Assembly: GCF_001556185.1 (NCBI RefSeq)
Contig: NZ_LSIJ01000063.1
Coordinates: 1-45,799 of the forward strand
Length of the DNA: 45,799 nucleotides
From: Sphingomonas sp. CCH10-B3
Lineage (GTDB): Bacteria > Pseudomonadota > Alphaproteobacteria > Sphingomonadales > Sphingomonadaceae
Reading direction: 5' to 3'
Shown: positions 1 to 7,918 of the stretch, piece after piece
How the letters are laid out: the number at the start of each line of letters is the position of its first letter
How positions within the stretch are numbered: the stretch's first letter is position 1
Notes under the pieces: model-generated
What the model saw: the letters and a program-made list of their open reading frames with translations, nothing else
The model's database searches: none
What the model was told of the DNA's origin: nothing
Position numbers and translations under genes: made by a program

Positions 1-377
1 GCCTTCACCACACTCCGGCCCTTTTTCTCGTTGACCCGCTTGGCCTTGGCGGTTTTGGAGGGCTTGGTCTTCACCCGCCGCACCGGGCGCTGGTGCGCGG
101 CCACGATCAGCGCCGTCGCGCGCTCGCGGGCGTCGGCGCGGTTGGCTTCCTGCGTGCGGTGCTGGCGCGCGGTGATGAGCAGGCTGCCGGTCGCAGTCAT
201 CTTGCTGCCCGCGAGCCGCTTGAGCCGGGCGTACACATCGGGGGCAAGGCCGAGCGCGAAGACATCGACACGCAACTGGCAGGCGGTCGCGACCTTGTTG
301 ACATTCTGCCCGCCGGGGCCAGTCGCGGCGAGGAACTTCTCCTCGATCGCCGCCTCTGGCAGGACGAAGTCAGCCAT
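1..377 (-). CDS. arfB: Peptidyl-tRNA hydrolase ArfB (partial, runs off left edge)
   Basis: ArfB rescues stalled ribosomes lacking a stop codon by hydrolysing the peptidyl-tRNA ester. The first 125 codons are present. The catalytic GGQ motif lies at residues 22-24 in the context GPGGQNVNK, as in class I release-factor-like proteins, and the visible end is the Lys/Arg-rich tail that threads into the empty mRNA channel in this family (VRRVKTKPSKTAKAKR). The family is about 140 residues, so only roughly the last 15 should be missing. The ATG overlaps the end of the upstream pseudouridine synthase gene by 8 bases, which points to translational coupling. Identification is secure; only the C-terminus is unseen. 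Confidence 0.92.
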   Translation of the reverse strand, partial: MADFVLPEAAIEEKFLAATGPGGQNVNKVATACQLRVDVFALGLAPDVYARLKRLAGSKMTATGSLLITARQHRTQEANRADARERATALIVAAHQRPVRRVKTKPSKTAKAKRVNEKKGRSVVK

Positions 378-1098
378 GGTCCGATGCGGTGTCGGTGGCA
401 GGCGGCGGCGCGGTCGGATCAACGGGGCCCGTCGCGTTCGGCTCGGGGTGATCGAAGCCGGCCGCGGCAAAGCGCGGCGGGGTCGGCGCGATCGCATGCA
501 CCGGTGGCTTGGCCCCGCGCGGCACGCTCAGCTCGGCGGCGTGGAGCAGCATCCCGTGCGGACCCGCCTTGCCATACACCGGATCGCCCGCCACCGGGCA
601 GCCGAGCCCTTCGGCGGCATGGACACGGATCTGGTGGGTACGACCGGTCTCGGGGCGGAATTCGACCAGCGATTGTCCGCCCTCGACCCGCAGCAGCCGC
701 CAATGCGTGCGCGATGGCTTGCCCTTGGCGTCACCCGTCATCCGCCAGCCGGTCTCCGCCGTGCTGACTTTGATCAGCGCGAGGTCGATCAGCCCGTTCT
801 CACCCTCGGGCACGCCGTCGAGCACAGCGATATAGCGCTTGGCGACGGTCCCCGCCTCGAACGCTGCCTGAAAGCGCGCCTGCGCCTTCGGGTTGCGCGA
901 CAACAGCAGACAGCCGCTGGTGTCGCGATCGAGCCGGTGGACCGCGACGGGCCAGCGCTGGAAGCCGAAGGTCAGGCCCTGCAAGTGGTTTTCGAGGCTG
1001 AGGCCGCCGTCACGCGGCGGATCGACCGGCAGGCCGCTTGGCTTGTCGATCACGATCGCTTCGGCATCGATGAACAGGACATGGTCGGCAAGCATCAA
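370..1098 (-). CDS. RluA-family RNA pseudouridine synthase
   Basis: Converts uridine to pseudouridine in rRNA and/or tRNA. The family signature HRLDRDTSG is present, with catalytic Asp57, followed by the later conserved blocks PETGRTHQIRVHA and GDPVYG. At 242 residues it is short and lacks an N-terminal S4 RNA-binding domain, so it resembles RluA or the short TruC-like forms rather than RluC/RluD. The C-terminal 30 residues are Pro/Thr-rich and probably disordered. Its stop overlaps the arfB start by 8 bases on the same strand, so the two are likely co-translated. The exact target uridine cannot be assigned from sequence. Confidence 0.88.
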   Translation of the reverse strand: MMLADHVLFIDAEAIVIDKPSGLPVDPPRDGGLSLENHLQGLTFGFQRWPVAVHRLDRDTSGCLLLSRNPKAQARFQAAFEAGTVAKRYIAVLDGVPEGENGLIDLALIKVSTAETGWRMTGDAKGKPSRTHWRLLRVEGGQSLVEFRPETGRTHQIRVHAAEGLGCPVAGDPVYGKAGPHGMLLHAAELSVPRGAKPPVHAIAPTPPRFAAAGFDHPEPNATGPVDPTAPPPATDTASDHG

Positions 1099-1165
1099 CT
1101 GCCCTTGCCAGTCTTGGCGCCGACATGCCAGAGCTAGGGTAAATCAGACGTTATCCGGGGGACCT

Positions 1166-1903
1166 ATGAAGCACGCGATGGCGGCTGCGCTGGCTTGGCT
1201 GGCGCTGGCTTCGGACGGCGCGCAGGCAGAGTTACTGTGCCCGACGCAGGAAGTGGCCGCCGTCGACGGGCGGATGCTGGGCCATATCCGCTATGACGAG
1301 GCGCGCGCCGCTGATCTGGTGGCGGCGCCTGCCGGTTTCGCGATCGGCGCGCCGTGCCGGGTGCGGCCCGAAGTCGCGATTGATCTGGGCCGCATGCTTG
1401 CCGTCGCCGACGCCGACCCGCAGGTAAAGGGGCGGTTGCGCGCGGTTTCCTGCTATCGATCGATCGCGCATCAGCGGCAGGTATTCTGCGGCGCGATCGG
1501 CCCGAAAAAGCGCGCGCGCACAGCGGCCGACCGCGCCCGCTTCGTCGGCCCGCCGGGCTATAGCGAGCATGCGACTGGCTATGCGATCGATTTCGGAACG
1601 CGGCCGTCGCCGGGCTGCGGCGATGTGTCGGCGTGCTTTGCGGGCACCGCGGCAGGGCGCTGGCTGATGCAGCACGGCCCCGACTTCGGTTTCGAATTGA
1701 GCTTCCCGCCGGGCAATGCGCAGGGCGTGACGTGGGAGCCATGGCACTGGCGGTGGGTCGGCACGTCGTTGCTGATCCCCGGGTCGGCAGCGGCGCGGGC
1801 GACCTTTGCGACCGCACGCGCCACTTTCCCGGCACGACCGACGACTGCCGACAACCCGGCGCGAGCATTGGCGCCCGCGCCGGGCTTCACGATGCCGCGC
1901 TGA
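1166..1903 (+). CDS. Exported D-alanyl-D-alanine carboxypeptidase (peptidase M15, VanY/extensin-like)
   Basis: Predicted zinc D,D-carboxypeptidase acting on peptidoglycan stem peptides in the periplasm. The ATG at 1166 is chosen because GGGGGA lies 5 bases upstream and the protein then opens with a signal peptide ending near AQA (residue 21). The M15 zinc site is complete: SEHATGYAID gives His135 and Asp142, and EPWHW gives Glu191 and His194. Length is 245 residues. The C-terminal 40 residues are Ala/Pro/Thr-rich with no recognised domain. The frame is open further upstream, but that extension would lack the signal peptide. The neighbouring genes are transcribed toward it or away, so it is probably its own unit. 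Confidence 0.85.
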   Translation: MKHAMAAALAWLALASDGAQAELLCPTQEVAAVDGRMLGHIRYDEARAADLVAAPAGFAIGAPCRVRPEVAIDLGRMLAVADADPQVKGRLRAVSCYRSIAHQRQVFCGAIGPKKRARTAADRARFVGPPGYSEHATGYAIDFGTRPSPGCGDVSACFAGTAAGRWLMQHGPDFGFELSFPPGNAQGVTWEPWHWRWVGTSLLIPGSAAARATFATARATFPARPTTADNPARALAPAPGFTMPR

Positions 1904-1919
1904 TCGGCGGCCGGGTCGA

Positions 1920-2522
1920 TCAGGCGGCGATCTTGGCCGCAACCTCGGCGATGCGGCGGCCCTGATAACGCGCACCGGCAAGGTCGATCGCGCTCGGCTG
2001 GCGGCTGCCGTCACCGGCCGCGACAGTGGTCGCACCATAGGGGGCGCCACCCAGCACTTCGTCGACGCGCATCTGGTCCTGATGGCCGTAATCGAGCCCG
2101 ACGATCGTCAGGCCAAAGTGGAGCAGGTTGGTGATCACCGAAAACAAGGTCGTTTCCTGACCGCCATGCTGCGTCGCGGTCGAGGTGAAGGCGCCGCCGA
2201 CCTTGCCGTGCAACGCGCCCGACATCCACACGCCACCGGCGGTGTCCCAGAACGCCGCCATCTGGCTCGCCATGCGGCCAAAGCGGGTCGGCGTGCCGAC
2301 GATGATCGCGTCATATTGGGCGAGCGCTTGCGGCCCTTCGATCACCGGATGCGCGGTGTCGGTCTTGAAATGCGCGGCTTCGACCACGGCCTGCGGCGCG
2401 GTTTCGGGGACGCGGCGGATGTCGACCTCGGCGCCCGCCGAGCGCGCGCCTTCGGCGACGGCTTCGGCCATCTGCTCGATATGGCCATAGGAGGAATAAT
2501 AGAGGACGAGGACTTTGGTCAT
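1920..2522 (-). CDS. wrbA: NAD(P)H:quinone oxidoreductase WrbA
   Basis: WrbA is a tetrameric FMN enzyme that reduces quinones by two electrons in the cytoplasm, protecting against redox cycling. The flavodoxin-like fold is visible: N-terminal beta strand and phosphate loop ([17 protein letters not shown]), then [16 protein letters not shown] and the flavin-contact block [13 protein letters not shown]. The length of 200 residues matches the family almost exactly. The ATG is preceded by GGAGA at about 6 bases. A GC-rich palindrome (2540-2563) lies just upstream, between this gene and the pirin gene on the same strand; 53 bases separate the two. Pirin-type quercetinases and WrbA both handle aromatic or quinone compounds, so a shared role is possible but inferred. 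Confidence 0.93.
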   Translation of the reverse strand: MTKVLVLYYSSYGHIEQMAEAVAEGARSAGAEVDIRRVPETAPQAVVEAAHFKTDTAHPVIEGPQALAQYDAIIVGTPTRFGRMASQMAAFWDTAGGVWMSGALHGKVGGAFTSTATQHGGQETTLFSVITNLLHFGLTIVGLDYGHQDQMRVDEVLGGAPYGATTVAAGDGSRQPSAIDLAGARYQGRRIAEVAAKIAA

Positions 2523-2539
2523 GGCAGGTCTCCAAAATG

Positions 2540-2570
2540 CCCCCTCCCGCGAGCGGGAGGGGGTTGGGGG
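2540..2570. repeat. REP-like GC-rich palindrome (single copy)
   Basis: A perfect 11-bp stem, CCCCCTCCCGC (2540-2550) and its complement (2553-2563), surrounds a 2-base loop and is followed by TTGGGGG. The same core with a gcggg/cccgc palindrome and a G-rich tail recurs at 20646-20758, 24055-24138 and at the right edge (45789 onward). Sitting between the pirin gene and wrbA, it may also end or attenuate transcription, but there is no T-run. Confidence 0.8.
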
Positions 2571-2575
2571 GAAGA

Positions 2576-3295
2576 TTATTCGCTGTCGACGAGGACGACT
2601 TCGGCGTCGTCGATTGCCGTCACGCTGATCGTGCGGCCGCCCAGGATAGCTGCGCCGTCGCGCGCATTGATGCGCTCGCCGTCGACCTCGATCGTGCCGC
2701 GCGCCGGAACGAGATAGGCATGGCGCCCTTCGCCGATCGCATAGCTGATCGTCTCGCCGGCCTGCACGGTTGCTGCCAGCACCCGCGCGTCGGCGCGGAT
2801 CGGCAGCGCGCCTTCATCCTCGGCAAAGCCGCTGGCGAGCGTCACGAACTTGCCGCTACGGTCCGCCTTGGGGAAGGGCTTGGCACCCCAGCTGGGGCTG
2901 CCGCCGAGCCGCTTGGGCTGGATCCAGATCTGGAACAGCGTCGTCGTCTCGGGCTCAAGGTTGTACTCGGCATGGCGCACGCCCGTGCCTGCGCTCATGA
3001 CCTGCACGTCGCCCGCTTCGGTGCGACCCTTGTTGCCGAGCGAGTCCTGATGCGTGATCGCCCCCGAACGGACATAAGTGATGATTTCCATGTCGCGGTG
3101 GGGGTGCGGCGGGAAGCCGCTGTTGGAGGCGATCTCGTCGTCGTTCCAGACGCGGATCGCGCCCCAGCCCATGCGATCGGGATCATAATAATCAGCGAAC
3201 GAGAAGTGATGCCGCGCGTTCAGCCAACCGTGATCGGCATGGCCCAGGCTGTCGAAGGTGCGACGGTCGATATGCGATTGGGTGGTGGTTGTCAT
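2576..3295 (-). CDS. Pirin family protein (YhhW-type quercetin dioxygenase-like)
   Basis: A bicupin of the pirin family; bacterial members such as YhhW show quercetin 2,3-dioxygenase activity in vitro. The metal ligands of the N-terminal cupin are all present: His64 and His66 in [13 protein letters not shown], His108 and Glu110 in GVRHAEYN. At 239 residues it has the YhhW length. AAGGAG lies 7 bases before the ATG. It is transcribed divergently from a LysR regulator at 3400, with a perfect inverted repeat between them, so that regulator very probably controls it. Substrate is unknown. Confidence 0.88.
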   Translation of the reverse strand: MTTTTQSHIDRRTFDSLGHADHGWLNARHHFSFADYYDPDRMGWGAIRVWNDDEIASNSGFPPHPHRDMEIITYVRSGAITHQDSLGNKGRTEAGDVQVMSAGTGVRHAEYNLEPETTTLFQIWIQPKRLGGSPSWGAKPFPKADRSGKFVTLASGFAEDEGALPIRADARVLAATVQAGETISYAIGEGRHAYLVPARGTIEVDGERINARDGAAILGGRTISVTAIDDAEVVLVDSE

Positions 3296-3347
3296 CGCGT
3301 GTCTCCTTTGTTGCCGCCAAGATAGGGAATTTGATTGCGCGGTAAAT

Positions 3348-3373
3348 GGAAACGATGGAAACCTATCGTTTCC
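3348..3373. promoter_or_regulatory. Candidate LysR operator between pirin and lysR-type genes
   Basis: A perfect 9-bp inverted repeat, GGAAACGAT (3348-3356) and ATCGTTTCC (3365-3373), separated by 8 bases, sits in the 104-bp divergent intergenic region. The dyad shape and position fit the T-N11-A type sites bound by LysR regulators that control themselves and the divergent gene. Binding by the adjacent regulator is inferred. Confidence 0.65.
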
Positions 3374-3399
3374 CCTGATAGCGGATTGGGAGGCAGGAG

Positions 3400-4338
3400 A
3401 TGGCGATGCGGTTACCCGATCTTGAAGCCTGGGCGATCTTTGCCTGTGTGGTCGAACACAGGTCGTTCAGCGGCGCAGCCGACGCAATCGGCCTGTCGAA
3501 AGCGACCGTGTCGAAAGCAATCACGCGGCTTGAAACGCAACTCGGCACCGGGCTGTTCCATCGCACCTCGCGGCGGCTGGCGCTGACCGAAAGCGGGCGG
3601 TCGCTCGCCGATCATGCACAGCGCATCCTTGCCGAGGCGCGCGCGGCTGAGGAGGCGGCGAACGATGGCGCGGCATCGTTGGCCGGGCGGGTGCGGGTGA
3701 GTGCACCGATGAGCTTTGGCCTCGCCCATGTCGCCCCGCTGCTGGCGCGCTTCCTTGCCGAGCATGAGCGGATCGAGATCGAACTCAACCTCTCCGATGC
3801 CGTGACCGACATCGTCGCCGAAGGTTTCGACATCGCACTGCGCATCGGCAGCCTGCCCGATAGTTCGCTCCGCGCGCGGCGGCTGGGGCCAGTGGCGATG
3901 CATATCATCGCCGCCCCGGCCTATTTGGCGCGCCACGGCCGCCCGACCCACGCCGGCCAGCTCGGCGAGCACCGGCTGCTGGGCTATACCAATGCGAGCG
4001 GGCCGCTGCATTTATATGGCCCCGGCGGCGCCGAAGTCGCGGTGCGCTTTGCCGGCCCGCTCGGCGCCAACAGCGGCGAAGCGATCCTGCCGGCACTGCG
4101 CGCAGGGCTGGGTATTGCCGTCCTGCCCGACTTCATCATCGCTGGCGATATTGCTGCCGGGACGGTCGAGCCGATCCTGACCGACTGGCGCACGGCGCCG
4201 GTTGCACTGCATTTGATGACGCCGCCCGGCACGCTCCGGCCCGCACGCGTTGAGGCGCTGATAAGCTTCCTTACCGACGAGATCCGGCGCCAATGCCCGC
4301 CCGACCCAGTGATTGACTCGCCGCGACTCGTGGATTGA
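3400..4338 (+). CDS. LysR family transcriptional regulator
   Basis: Cytoplasmic DNA-binding regulator. The N-terminal winged helix-turn-helix (about residues 5-62) contains the typical RSFSGAADAIGLSKATVSKAI block, and the remaining 240 residues form the periplasmic-binding-protein-like effector domain (about 88-295). The length of 312 residues is normal. GGAGG lies 6 bases before the ATG; a second ATG follows two codons later. It belongs to the large CrgA/AaeR-like subgroup, judging by the block VRVSAPMSFGL, but the effector is unknown. The divergent pirin gene is the likely target through the palindrome at 3348-3373. The last coding bases run into the ctrA control region. Confidence 0.93.
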   Translation: MAMRLPDLEAWAIFACVVEHRSFSGAADAIGLSKATVSKAITRLETQLGTGLFHRTSRRLALTESGRSLADHAQRILAEARAAEEAANDGAASLAGRVRVSAPMSFGLAHVAPLLARFLAEHERIEIELNLSDAVTDIVAEGFDIALRIGSLPDSSLRARRLGPVAMHIIAAPAYLARHGRPTHAGQLGEHRLLGYTNASGPLHLYGPGGAEVAVRFAGPLGANSGEAILPALRAGLGIAVLPDFIIAGDIAAGTVEPILTDWRTAPVALHLMTPPGTLRPARVEALISFLTDEIRRQCPPDPVIDSPRLVD

Positions 4339-4344
4339 GGCCAC

Positions 4345-4360
4345 TTAATCACAAATTAAC
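4345..4360 (+). promoter_or_regulatory. Full CtrA box upstream of ctrA
   Basis: TTAATCACAAATTAAC is an exact match to the CtrA consensus TTAA-N7-TTAAC (TTAA at 4345-4348, TTAAC at 4356-4360). It is 91 bases before the ctrA start. Two GANTC (CcrM methylation) sites, at 4315-4319 and 4325-4329, lie just upstream inside the end of the lysR-type gene. Autoregulation of ctrA is known in Caulobacter; here it is inferred from the site. Confidence 0.8.
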
Positions 4361-4450
4361 CTTTTGCCTTCATCCGTTGTTTGGTTAATGCTGTACCGTG
4401 AGCGATGCGCCGAACAGGTGGGCGTGGCGCTGCAACAGGGGGAAAGCCAG

Positions 4451-5152
4451 ATGCGCGTGCTGCTGATCGAGGACGAGCCGACGACGGCGAAGGCGATTGA
4501 ACTGATGCTCTCGGGCGAGGGCTTCAATGTCTATACGACCGACCTGGGCGAGGAAGGCCTCGATCTGGGCAAGCTCTATGATTACGACATCATCTGTCTC
4601 GACCTGAATCTGCCCGATATGCACGGTTATGACGTGCTGAAGAAGCTGCGCGTTGCCCGCGTGCAGACGCCGGTGCTGATCCTGTCGGGCAATGCCGAAA
4701 TGGATTCGAAGGTGCGCAGCTTCGGCTTCGGCGCCGATGACTATGTCACCAAGCCGTTCCACCGCGAAGAGCTCGTCGCGCGCATCCATGCGGTGGTGCG
4801 CCGCTCGAAGGGCCATTCGCAGAGCATGATCCGCACCGGCAAGCTGGCGGTCAATCTCGACGCCAAGACCGTCGAAGTCGATGGCGCCCGCGTCCATCTG
4901 ACCGGCAAGGAATATGCGATGCTCGAGCTGCTTTCGCTGCGCAAGGGCACCACACTGACGAAGGAAATGTTCCTGAACCACCTTTACGGCGGCATGGACG
5001 AGCCTGAGCTCAAGATCATCGACGTGTTCATCTGCAAGCTGCGCAAGAAGCTCAGCATGGCCTGCGATGGCGAAAACTACATCGAAACCGTCTGGGGCCG
5101 TGGCTATGTGCTGCGCGAGCCCGACGAAGTAGGCAGCGCCAAGGTCGCCTGA
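4451..5152 (+). CDS. ctrA: Cell-cycle response regulator CtrA
   Basis: OmpR-type response regulator that governs cell-cycle, division and often motility genes in alphaproteobacteria. The receiver domain (1-120) has acidic residues EDE at 7-9, the phospho-acceptor Asp51 ([15 protein letters not shown], the same position as in Caulobacter CtrA) and Lys101 in DDYVTKPF. The winged-helix output domain follows (about 130-228, ending [14 protein letters not shown]). The ATG at 4451 has AGGGGG upstream and gives 233 residues, the normal length. The protein ends in Lys-Val-Ala; Caulobacter CtrA has a small non-polar C-terminal degron read by ClpXP, so similar turnover is possible. A CtrA box lies upstream and a strong terminator downstream. 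Confidence 0.95.
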   Translation: MRVLLIEDEPTTAKAIELMLSGEGFNVYTTDLGEEGLDLGKLYDYDIICLDLNLPDMHGYDVLKKLRVARVQTPVLILSGNAEMDSKVRSFGFGADDYVTKPFHREELVARIHAVVRRSKGHSQSMIRTGKLAVNLDAKTVEVDGARVHLTGKEYAMLELLSLRKGTTLTKEMFLNHLYGGMDEPELKIIDVFICKLRKKLSMACDGENYIETVWGRGYVLREPDEVGSAKVA

Positions 5153-5173
5153 CCAACCAGTTTCCAAGGGGGC

Positions 5174-5212
5174 AAAGGCCCGCGATCCACGCCGGATCGC
5201 GGGCCTTTTTCT
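5174..5212 (+). terminator. Rho-independent terminator of ctrA
   Basis: A perfect 15-bp stem, AAAGGCCCGCGATCC (5174-5188) and its complement (5194-5208), has a 5-base loop and runs into a T-tract (TTTTTCTT). It starts 21 bases after the ctrA stop. Confidence 0.92.
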
Positions 5213-5247
5213 TGCACCGTGCAGCCGGCACATCGCCGCCTGCGCAT

Positions 5248-5279
5248 AAAAAACGGGAGGTCGCAGCTGCGACCTCCCG
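5248..5279 (-). terminator. Rho-independent terminator of the PhoX-type gene
   Basis: Read on the minus strand, a perfect 12-bp stem (5268-5279 with 5254-5265, 2-base loop) is followed by six T residues (5248-5253). It lies 19 bases past the stop of the 5298-7766 gene. With the terminator at 5174-5212 it insulates two convergent units. Confidence 0.9.
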
Positions 5280-5297
5280 CTGAGGTTCGGGGGATGA

Positions 5298-7766
5298 TCA
5301 GAGGCCGACGATACCGCCGTCATTCTTGGTGATGACGATCGTCGCCGAGCGCGGACGGGTGCCGGCCGGTGCCGTGCCCGTCGCCTGAGTGGTCGGCCAG
5401 CTGCTGGTCGGCGCAGTCGGGGTGCCGTTTTCGCCCGGGTGCTGGATGTTCACGAACAGCGTGCGACCGTCCGGCGTCGAGTCGACGCCGGTGATTTCGC
5501 AATCGTTCGGTCCGACGAGGAAGCGGCGGAGCTGGGTACCGGGCGCCCGGCCGACGCGCGTCGCCTGCGTGGCGCCACCCGAGTTGGTGACCGTGCGGAC
5601 GCCGCCGTCGTTCACCGTGCCGGGGACGGCAAGCAGCATCTGGTTGTTGGTGACATCGCGGAAGGCGTTGTCGTCGGTCTGGATCCACAGGAACGGGTTG
5701 ATCTGGCCCGACGCGTTCGAGGGGCGACCGAACCACAGGCCGTCGGGCGACGAGAAATCGTTGGTCGCGTCGAGGCCGGACAGGTTGATGTTGGTCGCAT
5801 CCAGATCGGCACCGGCGCCGAACAGATAGATGTCCCAAGTGAAGCCGACGCTTTCCGAATTGTCGCCGATTTCGCGCAGGCGCAGGATGTGGCCGTTGCG
5901 GTTGCCGACCGCCGCGCTCGGCGGATCGACATAAGCGCGCGGGTTCGAGGCGTTGGTGTTCGCCGGCGTGCGCGACGCATTGTTGGTGAGGGTGAGATAG
6001 ACTTCGCCGGTTGCCGGATTGACGGCGGTCCATTCGGGGCGGTCCATCCGGGTCGCGCCGAGCGCGTCGGCGGCGAGGCGCGAGTTGATGAGAACATCGG
6101 CCTGATCGGCAAACGAATAGGTCGTGTTCGCCGGCGTCAGCGGACCGTTGCCGAAGGTGAGCGCGGCCCAAGTGCCGGTACCATCGGGATTGAAGATCGC
6201 GACGTAGAGCGTGCCCGCGTCGAGATACTTGTCGCCGATTGCGAGGCGATCGGCTGCCTGCGCATCGGCGGGCACCCACGGCGTCGCCGACACGAACTTG
6301 TAGAGATATTCGTTCTGCGCGTCGTCGCCCATGTACCAGGCGGGGCGACGACCGGCGACGAAGTTCGATGGCCATGCACCTTCATGGTTGAAGCGGCCAA
6401 GCGCGGTGCGCTTGCGCGGCGCGGCGGTGCGGTCATAGGGATCGATTTCCACGATCCAGCCGAACTGGTTGTGTTCGTTGCGATAATCGTCGGTGGCCGT
6501 TGCGCCGGTCACGGCGACATTGTGACGACGGAAAATCGTATTGGCAGGATCGGCAGGAACGACGCTCGCCCAGCCATAGGCACCAGTGGTGCTCGTCACG
6601 CCGGCGCGGGTCAGCGCGACGACTTCCTTCGCCGAGCGCAACGGATTGTCGGTCGCGGGCGGACGACGGAAATAGCCCGCCCAGTTCTCCTCGGCCGTCA
6701 GGTTGGTTCCCCAAGGCGTGTAGCCATTGGCGCAATTGTTAAGCGTGCCCCGGCCTGCACGACCAGTCGGCGAGAACACCGTACGCATCTGCGGCGTGCC
6801 AGCCGCCGGACCGCTCATCACGGTCGGGGTCAGCGGCGTGATGCGGCGGTTGAAATTGCTGCCGACGGTGTAGCTCCAGGCACCCGCAGCGCTGCGGGTG
6901 ACTTCGATCACGCTCAGGCCATGGCATTCCATTTCCCGGATCGCTTCGACTTCAGGGCGGGCGCCAGCGACGGTGGTCGGACCGTTCGGATGCAGATACT
7001 GCTGGTTGATGTTCTCGTGGTTCATCACGAGCAGGCCGCGGCTGTTGTTGGTGTCGTCGCGCGCCGTCCCGGCGGAATTCAGACCGTAATAATATACCGC
7101 GTCGTGATGGTCGCCCGAGCGATTGCCATAATCGTTGTCGGTGCCGTCGTTGCGGTATGCTGGCGTGCTGGCGTTGATCGGGTCACCCGTGCGGTAAAGC
7201 ACCGTCACGGTGTAACCGGCGGGGACGGTGACGACGTCGCTGCGATTCTTCGCGACAGCCGTGAAGCCGATCTGCGCGGGCGACACCGTGACGGTCGTGT
7301 CGGCGGTGCTTGCCTGCGCCAGATTGTCGTTCGCCTGATAGCGGAAAACGAGCTGCGTCGCGGCCGACACGGCGGGCGCGACGAAGGTGAACACGCCCGC
7401 GGTCGCACCGGGGATCAGCGTGACGGGCGGACCCGAAATCTGGAACACCGTCTGCGAAGCAACGCTGCCATTGTCGGTTGCAGTGCCGGTCAGCGTCACG
7501 ACGCGCCCTGCGCTGGTGTTGCCCGACGAACCGAAGGTGACGACCGGCACGGGGTCAGCTGCCGTCGGCGTCACCGCGTTGGACGTGCAAGCCGAGAGCA
7601 CCGAGCCGCCGAACACGGCGATGGCTGCTGCCGAGGCACCGCTGCGCAGCGCTTCACGCCGCGAATAGCGCGCATCGATCATCGCATTCAGCGAGGGATT
7701 GTCAGTCCGGTTGGTATCGACGTCGCCATCGTCGTAGCTGAAGCAAACACTCATCGACTCAGTCAT
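5298..7766 (-). CDS. PhoX-type (DUF839) phosphatase, Tat-exported lipoprotein
   Basis: PhoX enzymes are calcium- and iron-dependent alkaline phosphatases that release phosphate from organic esters outside the cytoplasm. The N-terminus has about 33 polar residues, then a twin-arginine motif SRREAL (35-40), a hydrophobic stretch and a lipobox-like LSAC with Cys60, so export by Tat and lipidation are likely. Residues about 70-165 form a PKD/Ig-like beta domain. The PhoX propeller follows, with characteristic blocks such as GLLVMNHENIN and, near the end, DGRTLFVNIQHPGE. The length of 822 residues is longer than classic PhoX because of the extra domain. AGGGGG precedes the ATG. A terminator follows. 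Substrate preference is inferred from family only. Confidence 0.87.
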   Translation of the reverse strand: MTESMSVCFSYDDGDVDTNRTDNPSLNAMIDARYSRREALRSGASAAAIAVFGGSVLSACTSNAVTPTAADPVPVVTFGSSGNTSAGRVVTLTGTATDNGSVASQTVFQISGPPVTLIPGATAGVFTFVAPAVSAATQLVFRYQANDNLAQASTADTTVTVSPAQIGFTAVAKNRSDVVTVPAGYTVTVLYRTGDPINASTPAYRNDGTDNDYGNRSGDHHDAVYYYGLNSAGTARDDTNNSRGLLVMNHENINQQYLHPNGPTTVAGARPEVEAIREMECHGLSVIEVTRSAAGAWSYTVGSNFNRRITPLTPTVMSGPAAGTPQMRTVFSPTGRAGRGTLNNCANGYTPWGTNLTAEENWAGYFRRPPATDNPLRSAKEVVALTRAGVTSTTGAYGWASVVPADPANTIFRRHNVAVTGATATDDYRNEHNQFGWIVEIDPYDRTAAPRKRTALGRFNHEGAWPSNFVAGRRPAWYMGDDAQNEYLYKFVSATPWVPADAQAADRLAIGDKYLDAGTLYVAIFNPDGTGTWAALTFGNGPLTPANTTYSFADQADVLINSRLAADALGATRMDRPEWTAVNPATGEVYLTLTNNASRTPANTNASNPRAYVDPPSAAVGNRNGHILRLREIGDNSESVGFTWDIYLFGAGADLDATNINLSGLDATNDFSSPDGLWFGRPSNASGQINPFLWIQTDDNAFRDVTNNQMLLAVPGTVNDGGVRTVTNSGGATQATRVGRAPGTQLRRFLVGPNDCEITGVDSTPDGRTLFVNIQHPGENGTPTAPTSSWPTTQATGTAPAGTRPRSATIVITKNDGGIVGL

Positions 7767-7918
7767 GCTAACCCCCTGAGGTTGTGCGATTCCTTGATCG
7801 CATTAAGATTACTCAAGGGTATTGCGCGCCCAATCCGACGCTTTGATGGACTTTCAATGACTCCTTGGTGAATGTTATTGGTCGCTAATGTTGCAAAGGA
7901 CGTAAGTGCCCGCACGCA

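Noticed and set aside
7843..7866. Possible Pho box before the PhoX-type gene (minus strand GTCAT and GTCCAT with 11-base phase)
   Set aside because: Only one half resembles CTGTCAT; the second half matches at few positions, so it is not reported as a site.
5439..7871. Very long plus-strand open frame opposite the PhoX-type gene
   Set aside because: The text is Arg/Ala/Gly-rich with no domains, while the minus strand encodes a clear Tat-exported phosphatase.
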